A stretch of 64,000 bases of DNA from Chaetomium olivaceum (Eukaryota > Ascomycota > Sordariomycetes > Sordariales > Chaetomiaceae). A program made the translations under genes and the position numbers. The DNA is taken from NCBI GenBank assembly GCA_039881045.1, contig JAYWVB010000013.1:496001-560000 (forward strand). The letters are read 5' to 3'. The notes below the pieces were generated by a model. The model did no database searches. It was not told the origin of the DNA and saw only the letters and a list, made by a program, of their open reading frames with translations. This document shows, one piece after another, positions 45,101 through 55,744 of this stretch. The stretch's first letter is position 1, and each line of letters opens with the position of its first letter.

Positions 45101-45681
45101 AAGACAAGGACCGAAAAAGGGAGAACCAAAAAAAAGGGAAAGAAAAAAGAAATACAGCCCCCGTCAGCCGGTCAGCCAGGCAGCCCAAACCGCGCGGTTG
45201 GTTGGTTGGTTGGTTTCGGCTTCGTCGGTTCGGCCCCCGGGTGTTATTGGGAGAAAAGCTGAGCCGAGCCTCCCTTCGAGGAGAAGAAAGAGTAAGTAAG
45301 GGAGAGTGCAGTACTTAGGCAGCTGACCATGTTGGGGGGGAAGGGGAGTGGGGGAACAGGGCCGTGAATTTTGTGAGGGGAGGAGAAGGGTATTCGTCGC
45401 AGGTTAGGTTAGGAGTGCTGTTGAAGTTGCAGCTAGCTACCTTATCACCACCTCGGATAAGTGTTGTTACCTGACACCATCCAGTATGGGGGCGACTTCC
45501 AGCATTGGGACGACTGACCCCCATGCAGTTAAGGGTCACTAACTTGCCAGAACATATAACAATAGGCATAGCATAGTAGACGCAGTAATGCCCCAATCGT
45601 GAACCCCACGGGTAATCTCATCATGTCGTATTTTGGTATCACCACCATCTAGTCTGGCTCGAATGTACGTTCGTCCCCCCC
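42140..45681. other. Intergenic, 3.5 kb, convergent
   Basis: Between the 3' ends of the PARG-like gene and SEC24. A 268-codon frame (42447-43253 plus) has no recognisable similarity. Contains a strong G-run cluster at 44703-44732, GGTTGGTTGGTT (45195-45214) and CCACCCACCCACC (45038-45052) runs. No gene supported. Confidence 0.4.
44703..44732 (+). repeat. G-run cluster (potential G-quadruplex)
   Basis: Four adjoining runs of 6, 6, 7 and 6 G separated by AA, A and AA. Confidence 0.7.
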
Positions 45682-48600
45682 TTACCAATACGAAGGCCTC
45701 AGTCCCGTAAGACTCGACAGCGCCGACCCCTCACCTGAATCCTCCCGTTTCCTCTGACCCGCCAACTGCATCCGCGGTTAGTAGCCACTCAAGGTTCATG
45801 AGGATCACAACGGACTCACCTCCAACTGCACCCCCTTATGCAGATGCACCAGCCAATCCACATAGCTCTGGGCCTCATTATTCCGATCCTCCACCAGCAT
45901 CCTCGCAAACTCATACTCGGCGCCATCAATCCCCTGCCTCGCCAGCTGGATGGTCAAGCCCTTGGAGCCGCGCATGGCGCGCAGGAACTCGACAATGTTG
46001 CGCACCTGGGCGTTGAGGTGTGTCTGCAGGCTCGGCAGGGCCGACGTGTAGGCGTCGAGGCTCTGCAGGCTGGTCTTGTCCTCGCCGAACAGGTCGGCGA
46101 TGAGGTTGGGCGAGGTCTGCGCGTGCATCCACAGCAGCGTCTGCTGGCCGTTGTCGACCAGGTACACGCCGCCCGGCTCGACGCGCGAGAAGGAGGCGCG
46201 CACGGCGGGGGGCATGCGCAGGTGGCCGCCGGCGGCGGCGTCCGGGAAGCCGTCCTCGGGCTGCAGGTTGTGCAGGGGGATCATGCGCGGGTAGAGGTAC
46301 AGACTGAGCTCGAGGGGGCCCATGGAGCGGATGAGGCGCATCTCGTGCACGCGGCGGTCGGACGACTCGGAGCCGCCCTTGAAGGCGCGGCACTTGACCA
46401 TGCCGAGCACGTACATGGAGAACTCCTTGAGGCGCTCGGGCATGACGAGCTGGCCGGGGGGGTGTGCCTGCGCGAGGAAGTGCTTGCGGTAGTTTGCTAG
46501 CACGTCGATGCTCCTCTCGGTGAGGCTGAGGCGGATGTCTTTGAGGGCGTTGGAGGTGGTGGCTAGCTTGGTGGAGGCCTCCTTGGCCAGGATCGTGATG
46601 ACGGCGTCCTGGTCGATGAACTTGATGCTCTCGCGGGCGCTCTCGCTGACGCCGGCGATGACGTTGATGCACCTGACGCGCCGCTGACCCGAGGCGGAGG
46701 TGTAGAGCAGCGCGGCCTGGAAGTGCGTGTCGAGCTTGGGGTCGAGCTTGCCGTCGTAGCTGAACGTCACACCCAGCGCCTTGTCGGCGTCGATGACGCC
46801 AATCTCGAGGTCCGCACCAAACGTGTGTTGGATGAAGTTGCCGTGGTAGCCCGACACCTGGAGCCCGTTGCAGCATCTGACCTTCATGAGAGCCTGGAAG
46901 CCCGTCTCCCGTGTTACGGCATGCTTGATCTCTAGTGATAGCTTGGTGTTGTCCCTGGGGGCGATGAAGTTGGGGTAGTAGAAACTCTCGCCACCAGTAG
47001 TGGCAGACACATAACCTGTGAATAGTTAGCATGGTATTGACGGAGGGATAGAGCTGGTGACCCAATTTCCACTTACCAACCGTAGCAATGTCTAGATAGC
47101 CACCTGATGGGGCGGCCATGAAAAAGTCAATGCCCACACCGACGGAAACCATCTTTTCAGCGGCCCTCCTCCATGCCGGGTGCTCGGTGCTAAAAAGCTT
47201 CTTATCAGGCTCACCACTGGGGTGCTTTCCGTCGTCCCGCATGAACAGCCGGCCGGGGCCCCAGGTAGGCAGCGCGGAAAGCGAGCAGAAGATCTTGCCG
47301 CCGGTGGCTTCTAGAGCCGCAATCGCGGCATTCAGCGTCGACAGGAGCGCTGGCTCGGGGTTCTTGATAGTTGAGAACATTTGGGGCAGGCGAGTCAGCA
47401 GCGAGCTGATGACGGCCTTGGACTCGTATGGGTCCACGAACAGGCCCTCGCTGAGCGGCACGAAGGGGTCTTCGATATCGGGCATGATCATCATCTGCGC
47501 CTGCTCCAGCGACGGGCTGACGTTGTAGAAGTGGACCTCCTTGTCGTACGTCACGAAGCCGACCTTGGCGCTTGGCGGTATCCTCCTCTTGACTTCACCG
47601 TTCTCGTCCCTCTCCTCGTCATCGTCGACCCCGTACAGTGTGCGCAGAATACCGTCGCAGAAGGACTCGAGGAACCCCTTGTTGAAGGCCTCTTGGGTCA
47701 CGTCGATTACAAAGAGATAGCGCATGCCAACGGGTTCCCTGGTCCAGTACTCCTTCGGTACGACGAAGTCGACTGTCCCCCGGGTGAGCTCTGGCCGTTG
47801 ATCACGGTCAACGCGAACGCCCTGCGGGCTAGTGGCGCAGAAATACTCCGAAGGCGTGTCGTTCGCGTAGCCGCACAGGTTGCAGACGAACTTGTTGCCG
47901 CCGGAGCGGAACATCATAAAGGGGTTGACGTAGGCGCGGCATCGGTGGCAGCGCGGCGGGCCAACGTCACCGAAATCCAGAACGGGAATCTCGAGCTCGC
48001 CGGCCTGGAGCGGGGCCATGGGCTGGAGAACAAGACCGAGGGGTAGGCCTGTGCTCTTTAGGCCCTCGGCGGTGGCGGGAATGTTGGTCATGGTAAGGCG
48101 GGCAAACTTGGGTGAAGCGTTCCCCTGGTCGAAGGCGACAAAAGAAACCGTGGCTGGTGGTGGTACGAGTCGCTCAAAAGTCGGGTACACGTTGCTGAAG
48201 AAGTATTGCTGGACGGAATCCCGGGATACGGGCACACTGGGCATCTCATCAGGAGACACGCCGGGCCGCCCCGAGTTGGATATCATGGTCGGCGCAGGGC
48301 CGGCGGCATCGGCGAAACCGCTCCTGGCGGCAAACTCGGCGGGGGAGGCAGGGGCGGGCATGAAACCGGGGCTCACGGGTGCTGGGAACTGGCTCGTCTG
48401 GGGAGTTAACCCGCCGGGGCCATACCGAGAGGCGGCCGCCGAAGGGTCGGCGTTGAGGTAAGGGGTGGCCGCTGTGCCTGCCGGGGGCATGCCGTTGAAA
48501 GGCTGAGACGAGCCCGCGGGTGCATCAACTGTGTGGTATGCGTGGCGGTCCTTCTTCTTTTTCCTGACGGTACCCGCCCCCGCGTCGGGTCCGAGGTTCA

Positions 48601-48892
48601 TGCCACCCATCTGCGCAGCCAACCCCCCGTCGTCAACCGGCGGCTGCTGGCCCTGGAAGTAACCGCCGGGCTCAGGCGCCCCGTATCCTGGTGTCTGTGG
48701 GTGCGGGGGTATCGGTCCGGCTGCGGGTGATGGTACGCCATAGTAGGGCTGCTGGGGAGCGACTTGTTGGTAGGGGTTCGGGGCGATGGGGGGCTGGAAC
48801 TGCGGAGGGGTAGGTTGGCTCGTTCGGTTCGGGTCGTTGGGGTCGAGGTTCTCACCCTGGCCGAGGGCGTGATACATGGCGTGGTCAGCCAT
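45682..48892 (-). CDS. sec24: COPII coat cargo-adaptor SEC24
   Basis: Exons 48892-47077, 47015-45820 and 45765-45682; 1031 aa. Intron 1 has GTAAGT and GCTAAC before TTCACAG. Intron 2 has GTGAGT and CTAAC before GCAG, and the small last exon supplies LAGQRKRED...LTGLRPSYW as the C-terminus. Order: Pro/Gln/Gly-rich N-terminus, a KKKKDRHAYH patch, the zinc finger CHRCRAYVNPFMMF to CNLCG near residues 315-342, trunk domain (YLFVIDVTQEAFNKGFLESF, KVGFVTYD, FCSLSALPTWGPG), beta-sandwich (YYPNFIAPRD, HGNFIQHTFGADLEIGVIDA), helical region and gelsolin-like end (YLVDNGQQTLLWM). With SEC23 it forms the inner COPII coat at ER exit sites and selects cargo. Shares a divergent promoter region with CFT2. 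Confidence 0.96.
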
Positions 48893-49757
48893 CTTCGCGG
48901 GGGAGTAATGCTGTCGACAGCCTTCTATTTCTTGGTGGCGGGTTGGTCGATCGAGTGGTTTAATCGGAACCCGAGCTCCTTGTCCTTCCTTTTTTCCTTA
49001 TTCCTTCTTCCGTCTTCCTTGTCGGGATTGTCACCGGGGACCTTGTTCGTAGAGAATGACCGGGTTCATAATCAGAGACACTCCGGGAGCAATGCCTTCC
49101 CAATATCCGATGCGGATGAGTACTGTGGGAGCTACCTAGGTAGGTAGTGTTTGCGCAAGGTGGCCCCTAAGCGATGCCCTGAATGTGGTGTGTTGAAGTG
49201 GATTCGCCTGTCCCACTTCCGTGTTGCACTCTCCCACTCTTCTGGCTCTGGCAAACAGGAGCTCCAGCAGTCAAGCTGTCCTTTTTTTGTCGGCTCAAGC
49301 CCCGCTTGGCACACCGGCAGGGGTCTATTTGGGAGTTACTGTGTAGTTACCTGCCGTGCAGTCGGCTGCTTCCGTAATGTACTGGACCTCGATTGGGCAA
49401 TGGTGGTCGATCTCTGCCGCCTGTCACCGCCTTTAACGGCCTGAGAGCTTGGCTTTTGCGCTGCTTGCCGGCCCGTCGCGTGCCAGTGCTGACGCGACAA
49501 AGCAACTGCCCAGCCAGGACTGGAATCGCAGCTCCTTGTCCCATTCATAGACCAGGATTCCCGAATCTTCAATCTTCACCAAATCACCTAACTGCGCCCA
49601 CTCCCCGCTGCTGATCATATCTACTGATCATATCCGCACCATCACATCACAACCACCACCCTCTCAGAACGACGGACTTTTTAAACCAATAATAATAAGC
49701 CATGCCTCAGCTCCTATAGCGATTCGACACAGCAACAATACATCACCCTAGCCAATC
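48893..49757. promoter_or_regulatory. Divergent promoter region SEC24 / CFT2
   Basis: 865 bp. A TACCTAGGTA palindrome with GGTAG extension lies at 49133-49147. No coding sequence recognised. Confidence 0.45.
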
Positions 49758-52700
49758 ATGTTCACCTTCAGCCCACTACAAGGTGCATTGTCGGAATCGA
49801 CAGCATCACAGTCGCTCCTGGAACTTGATGGGGGCGTCAAGGTGCTGGTAGACGTTGGTTGGGATGAGTCGTTTGATGTCGAGAAGCTGCGCGAGCTGGA
49901 GAAGTACGTTGTCGCATTATGTAGGGAGGCATCTAAGTAAAAAGAACTGGTCGCTGACTGCCTTGTCCAGGCAAATCCCCACGCTCTCCTTGATACTACT
50001 CACCCACGCGACTGTGGACCACCTCGGCGCATACGCACATTGCTGCAAGAACTTTCCTCTTTTCACACGCGTCCCGGTTTATGCGACACGCCCCGTCATC
50101 GACCTCGGCCGCACCTTGACCCAAGACCTCTACGCCTCGACCCCCGTGGCCGCCACAACAATACCCCCCACTTCGCTCGCCGAGGCATCGTATTCCTATG
50201 CGCAGACATCATCTGCCGACCACAACCTCCTCCTACAACCGCCAAGCCCCGAGGAGATCGCACGCTACTTTTCCCTCATCCAACCCCTCAAGTACTCCCA
50301 ACCCCACCAGCCGCTCCCGTCGCCCTTCTCTCCGCCCCTAAACGGGCTGACAATCACTGCCTACAACTCGGGCCACACACTCGGAGGAACAATCTGGCAT
50401 ATCCAACATGGCCTCGAGTCCATCGTCTACGCTGTCGACTGGAACCAGGCCCGCGAGAACGTCTTCTCCGGTGCCGCTTGGCTAGGAGGAGGCCACGGAG
50501 GCGCCGGCGGGGCCGAGGTTATCGAACAGCTGCGCAAGCCGACGGCGCTGGTATGCAGCAGCCGCACGCCCGAGACGGCACTCCCACGTGGCCGGCGTGA
50601 CGAGCAGCTTCTAGAGTCCATCAAACTGTGTATTGCGAGGGGCGGGACGGTTCTGATTCCCGTGGACTCGAGCGCAAGAGTTCTCGAGCTCTCGTACTTT
50701 CTAGAACACGCGTGGAGGGCCGAGGTTGCGAAGGATAACGAGGTCTTCAAGTCGACGAGGGCCTACCTGGCTGGCCGCACCATCAACAGCACCATGAGGA
50801 ACGCGAGGAGTATGCTGGAGTGGATGGACGACAGCATCGTGAGGGAATTCGAGGCTGTAGCTGGTGGTCAAAGGGGGAATGGCGGTGGCGGTGGCGGTGG
50901 TGGCAAGGGCAAGGATGCCGGCCCGTTTGATTTCAAGTATCTGAGGCTGCTGGAGCGGAAAGCGCAGGTTGAGCGTGTCTTGCAACAAGCGGCGGATACC
51001 TCGGAGCCAAAAGGTAGGGTCATCATTGCCACCGACTCGAGTCTAGAATGGGGTTTCTCGAAGGAGGTCATGCGAGCGATTGCGGGAGACCCCAGGAACC
51101 TTGTCATTCTCACCGAAAAGCCCAGCCTCAGCCGAAACACGCCATCGATTGCTCGGACGTTTATGGGAATGGTGGAGGAGAGAAAGGATGGCGTGGCGGT
51201 GGAGCAAACAAGCAACGGCGACACGTTCGAGCAGGTCTACGGCGGCGGGCGCGACCTTGAAGTGGGCGATGCGACACGGCAAGCACTGGAAGGCAGCGAA
51301 CTTGATATCTACCAACAGTGGCTAGCGACACAGCGCCAGCTGCAGGCGACGTTGCAGAGCGGGGGTACTGCCGCGCTGGAATCAGCCCCCGACGTTGTTG
51401 ACGATGCCTCGGAAACCACAACGGAATCCGAAGAATCCGAGACGGAACAACAAGGAAAGGCCCTAAATGTGTCCAACACAATAGGGCAGGCGAGCCGCAA
51501 AAAGGTGGTCCTAAAGGATGAAGACTTGGGCATCACGATCCTCTTCAAGAAGAAGGGCGTTTATGATTTCGACGTAAGGGGGAAGAAAGGGAGGGAACGC
51601 ATGTTTCCCACCGTTATGCGGCGGAAACGGAACGACGAATTCGGCGAGCTCATCAGACCCGAGGAATATCTTCGGGCGGAGGAGCGGGAGGATGCCGAGG
51701 GGCAAGACGAGAGGCAGGACGGCAACAGGCACGAACAGGGCCTAGGCAAAAAGCGCAAGTTTGACGACGTTGGCGCGTCCAAGGGAGCTTCGGGGATCAA
51801 CAAACGGGGCCAGGGCAAGCGCGCGGTTTCCGACGAGCCCGAGGCCGCTGGGCTAGCCGACGGCCATGCCGGGGACGAGCTCGACGAGCTGGAAGACGAC
51901 GAGGAAGCTGTGGTCGGCCCGGCGAAACTGGTGGTCACGTCGCACACCGTCTCGGTCAAGCTCCGCATCGCCTTTGTCGACTTCAGCGGCTTGCACGACA
52001 AGCGCAGCCTGAGCATGCTAATCCCGCTGATCCAGCCACGCAAGCTGATCCTCGTGGCGGGGGCAGAAGAGGAGACGCTCGCCCTCGCGGCCGACTGCAA
52101 GAAGCTGCTGAGCGCACAGCTCACATCGGGATCGTCCCAGAGCGCCATCGACGTGTTCACGCCGGCCATGGGCGCCACCGTCGACGCCTCGGTCGATACC
52201 AACGCCTGGGTGGTCAAGCTGGCGGACCCCTTCGTCAAGCGGCTCAAGTGGCAGAACGTGCGCGGGCTGGGCATCGTCACCGTGACCGGCCTGCTCCTCC
52301 CTGGAGGGGAAATTGCCATCCAGTCGGCCACAACAACGGCCACCGCCACAGGAACTGCCGCGGATCCCAGCTCTACCTCCAACGCCAAACCCGACCCCAA
52401 CGCCGCCGACGACGACACGGCCTCCCACAAGCGCCAAAAACTCGAAGGCACCCCCGCAGCCGAAACACCAACCACAACAACCGACGGCACCCTCACCACC
52501 ACCACCACACAAAGAAACTCCAACAACAAAGCCGCCCTCCCCACCCTCGACATCCTCCCGCCCACGCTCGCGTCCGCCGTGCGCTCCGCCGCACAGCCGC
52601 TACACGTCGGCGATCTGCGGCTGGCGGACCTGCGGCGGGCGATGCTGGGCTCGGGGCACCGGGCCGAGTTCCGTGGTGAGGGTACGCTGCTGATTGATGG

Positions 52701-52926
52701 TGTCGTGGCGGTGCGCAAGACGGCGACGGGGAGGATTGAGATTGAGAGCGTGGGGTTGCCGTTGGTGGCGGGGGCGAATCATGGTGTGGGTGGTATGGGT
52801 GGTGTAGGTGGAAGGGGGGTTGGGGGCGGTGCTGCTGCTGGTGGTGGTGGTGCGGGTGGGATGGGGACGTTTTATGAGGTGAGGAGGAAGATTTATGAGG
52901 GTTTGGCTGTTGTGGCGGGGGCGTGA
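49758..52926 (+). CDS. cft2: Cleavage and polyadenylation factor subunit CFT2 (CPSF100)
   Basis: Exons 49758-49903 and 49971-52926, phase 2; 1033 aa. Starts MFTFSPLQGALSESTASQSL, the usual CPSF100 opening. The metallo-beta-lactamase part shows VKVLVDVGWDE and LILLTHATVDHLGAYAH; the metal-binding HxHxDH motif is degenerate here (H61, T63, D65, H66). The beta-CASP part includes YNSGHTLGGTIWHI, ESIVYAVDWNQARENVF, GTVLIPVDSSARVLEL and GRVIIATDSSLEWGF. A charged, low-complexity insert follows (KKRKFDD, acidic DELDELEDDEE), then a conserved C-terminal block with KLRIAFVDFSGLHDKRSL, LIQPRKLILVAG and LLLPGGEIAIQ. CFT2 is the catalytically inactive partner of the CPSF73/Ysh1 nuclease in mRNA 3'-end cleavage. 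The Thr-rich and final Gly-rich stretches look lineage-specific. Confidence 0.95.
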
Positions 52927-53399
52927 TTGTGTTGTCCAGGGGGGTTGGTTGTACGAGATTATATATATGTGTGTTGAGGGAAGAGAGAGAAAAGGACTGG
53001 AGTTGGGGTGTGTTTATATGGCTTATATGTCGCCACTGGTCTTTAGTAGAGGTATTGGGAATGAAGCAGCATCAGACCTCTCATAGTTAAAACGGGCCAT
53101 GTAGGGATAAGGCTTGTGACATTTCATAAACCCTGTCTCCGTTGCCCATCCACAATGCCAGGCTGTCCTCCTGGGATATATCGCCGACATCAAATCCATC
53201 ATGAAAGCTGGCCGTAAGGCTGCCACCACCCACCACCCTTGGTTCCCGTTCTCACCATTCCCATCACAACTTCTCCAGCATCATAACCCTCCCTCCCAGC
53301 ATCCCATCCCATCCCATCCCATCCCATCCTACCCCATCCCAACTCCCCAACCCCCTTCGCATCCAACTCAACTCAACCCAACCCCCCCCCTCCCCCAAA
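52927..53399. other. Convergent 3' region CFT2 / BolA2
   Basis: 473 bp with no coding signal; contains the ATCCC repeat and C-rich runs. Confidence 0.5.
53303..53332. repeat. (ATCCC) pentanucleotide repeat
   Basis: Five perfect ATCCC units plus one ATCCT in the convergent 3' intergenic region. Confidence 0.85.
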
Positions 53400-53970
53400 T
53401 CAACCACTAACCCCCTCCACCCGCCCCCCTTCCCCCGTGCCATCCAGCGGCGGCCGATCGTTGCCCCCGCTCGCCGCCATCTCCGTCGCATACTCGTCGG
53501 GGGTCTGGCACTTGGCGCTCCAGGCGTGGATCTGGGCGATCTCGTCCTTCAGCGCGGCATTCACCAGCCGGTGGCGCTTGAGCGAGTTCTTGCCGGCAAA
53601 CTCGGCGGATATGATGAGCGAGGTGAAGGCTTGGCCGCAGCCGCCTGTTTGGGGGGGTTAGTTAGTTAGTCATGGGGGGGTTGGGGGTTGTTATTGGGGG
53701 AGAGGTTGTTTTGCTGGAGGTTTGGGGTGTGGGGTTGTGGAGGGAGGAGAAGGGGGGAGTGGTGTTGGAGGTGTCGGAGTTGTTGTATTGATGAGAAGGT
53801 AAAGGGATGATTGAATGGCCATTGCGGGGCTGTTCGGGATGACGTCAGGGGAGAGAGAATGTAAGGGCTGGTATCATACCGGACATATCTTGGATCTCGA
53901 CATGAGTCGCCTTGAGGCGCTCGGTGAGAGCAGCGCGTATTGAGTCTTCGGTTATCGCTGGCTGAGCCAT
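53400..53970 (-). CDS. bol2: BolA-family protein (BolA2/Fra2 type)
   Basis: Exons 53970-53880 and 53644-53400, phase 1; 111 aa. The intron is long for this window (235 nt), with GTATGA donor and AACAG acceptor. The joined protein reads MAQPAITEDSIRAALTERLK, HVEIQDMSGGCGQAF, LIISAEFAGKNSLKRHRLVN and ALKDEIAQIHAWSAKCQTPD. The conserved cysteine (C33) and histidine (H55) that bridge a [2Fe-2S] cluster with a monothiol glutaredoxin are present. No mitochondrial presequence, so the cytosolic BolA2/Fra2 type, which relays iron status, fits best. A Gly-rich end follows the domain. Head-to-head with NIF3, 234 bp apart. Confidence 0.92.
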
Positions 53971-54204
53971 GGTTGGAGAGCGCTGAAGTGAGAGTTGGTG
54001 AAGTGAATTAGTGAGCAGGCTCCGAACCTTGAAAGAAGCGCAAATGCCCCGCCAAAAGCTTGGCAATTATGAGCTGTGGTGTGATGGGTTAGGGTTGGGT
54101 TAGATTTCCACTTTAGCTATCCCACACCTCGTTGTAGCGACTCGAGCTCACCTGTATAATGTATAACACCGTTCACTTGTTCCCATCAGCAAATCACTTT
54201 TCCA

Positions 54205-55378
54205 ATGAGACTTGCCTCAACCTTTTTGAGGAGCTCTAGATTTACGCCACCAGCCCGACTCATTCGACCGGCCGTCTTTTTGAGACAATACAGCATGGAC
54301 CCCTCCCTTCAGAGCCCCCTCTTCACCCAACATGTCGTCAAGGCGATGCGCTCCCTGTAAGTGCCCAACGAATTTTATCGGTAGTTTTGTTTTCACATCC
54401 GAAACTGACACCCCATCAGCTACCCCGAGGAGCTCGCCGACCGGGCCTGGGACAACGTCGGCCTCCTCCAGGAGAATATCCAACCCACCTCCGGCAGCGT
54501 CCCCTCACGAGTGCTGCTCACCAACGATTTAACTCTCACCGTCGCCGAGGAGGCCATCCAAAAGAAGGCCTCCGTCATCGTGAGCTACCGTACGACCATA
54601 GCCCCCCACCTCCTCCACCCCCTTCCTTTTTTTCTTGTTCTTCCTTTCCCCACAACCAGCAACCACCGTCACGCAAACTAACAACCCCCCACCTGTCTAG
54701 ACCCCTTCATCTTCCGCGGCCTCAAATCCATCACCCTCAACGACCCGCACCAACGGCTCGTGCTCCGGCTCGCGCAGCACAACATCGCCGTGTACAGCCC
54801 GCACACCTCGGTGGACGCCGTGCTCGGCGGCGTCAACGACTGGCTGGCGGGGATCCTCCACAAGGTGCACGCGGCGCACGAGGCGGCGGTGACGGTGGTG
54901 CAGCCCATCACGGGCCGGCCCGTGCCCGCCGGGTTCGACGGCGCCGGGTATGGCCGCCGCGTGCAGCTGGCGCTCGAGACGGACATCGAGAGCATCATGC
55001 AGCTGTATTGCGTGGAGCTGGGGCTAAAGCATGTCACGGTGTCGCGGCCGCGGCGACGGGCGAGTGGGGGGGAGAGGCATTGCGTGCGGACGGTGGCGGT
55101 GTGTGCGGGGTCTGGGTATGATGTGCTGAAAGATACGGATGCGGATCTGATTGTTACGGGGGAGATGTCACATCATAATGCGTTGCGGCTGAAGATGCTG
55201 GGGAAGTCGGTGATTACCCTGTTTCTCATAGCAACTCGGAGCGGGGTTCCTCAAGCAGGTGTTGCAGGCGCAGTTGCAGGAGGAACTGCGGAAGGAGGAC
55301 AAGGAGGCTGAGGTTTTGGTGAGCGAGGAGGACGCGGATCCGTTTGAGATTTTCGACGCGGGGTACGTGGTGAGGTAG
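54205..55378 (+). CDS. NIF3-family protein (NGG1-interacting factor 3-like), with two small indels
   Basis: Exons 54205-54356, 54420-54589 and 54701-55378 (phases 2 and 1). The first 31 residues (MRLASTFLRSSRFTPPARLI...) look like a mitochondrial import signal. The core has ELADRAWDNVGLL, RVLLTNDLTLTVAEEAIQKK, IVSYHPFIFRGLKSIT and NIAVYSPHTSVDAVLGGVND, and later VRTVAVCAGSGYDVLKDTDA and DLIVTGEMSHHNAL. NIF3 proteins bind two metal ions through such His/Asp/Glu residues; their reaction is unsettled. Near 55224-55246 the expected HSNSERGFL motif is broken: two extra bases before CATAGC and one missing base in the GGGGTTCC tract. If uncorrected, the frame ends early at GTAEGGQGG. Restored, it continues LKQVLQAQLQEELRKEDKE to the TAG at 55376. 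The exon sum is one base over a multiple of three, as expected from +2 and -1. Confidence 0.88.
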
Positions 55379-55744
55379 GCTGGGGACTTAGCATGGAGTA
55401 TGGGGAGGGAGGTAACAATGCTCGTGGGAAATAGTAAAGGCAACGGGTGGATGTAAGGGAGTTGTGTTGGCAAGGTAAAAGGGCCATCATGTAGGATGGA
55501 AGTGGCGTGGCCGTTTTATATATAGCCGAAGGTCGTTACTTGCTCCCTCTCCCCACCCATTTACCACCGAGATATCCACATATGTCTGTACAAACCAAAG
55601 GGTATCATTGTGGGAGACCCTACTGCTCATCATGGAAACAGTAGGGACTCCCAAACCGCCCGTGCAAAACCTAGCCCTCTCTTTCTCCTATTCACACAAC
55701 GCAGGCCATTACATTCAGACGCCACAGATGTTCAAACCCTCGGC
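55379..55744. other. Convergent 3' region NIF3 / VPS51
   Basis: 366 bp. Contains TTTTATATATAG near 55515. No coding signal. Confidence 0.45.

Noticed and set aside
45926..47010. Long alternative frame continuing through SEC24 without splicing
   Set aside because: The Arg/Pro/His-rich translation is nonsense; the GTAAGT/GCTAAC/TTCACAG intron at 47076-47016 restores the conserved SEC24 sequence instead.
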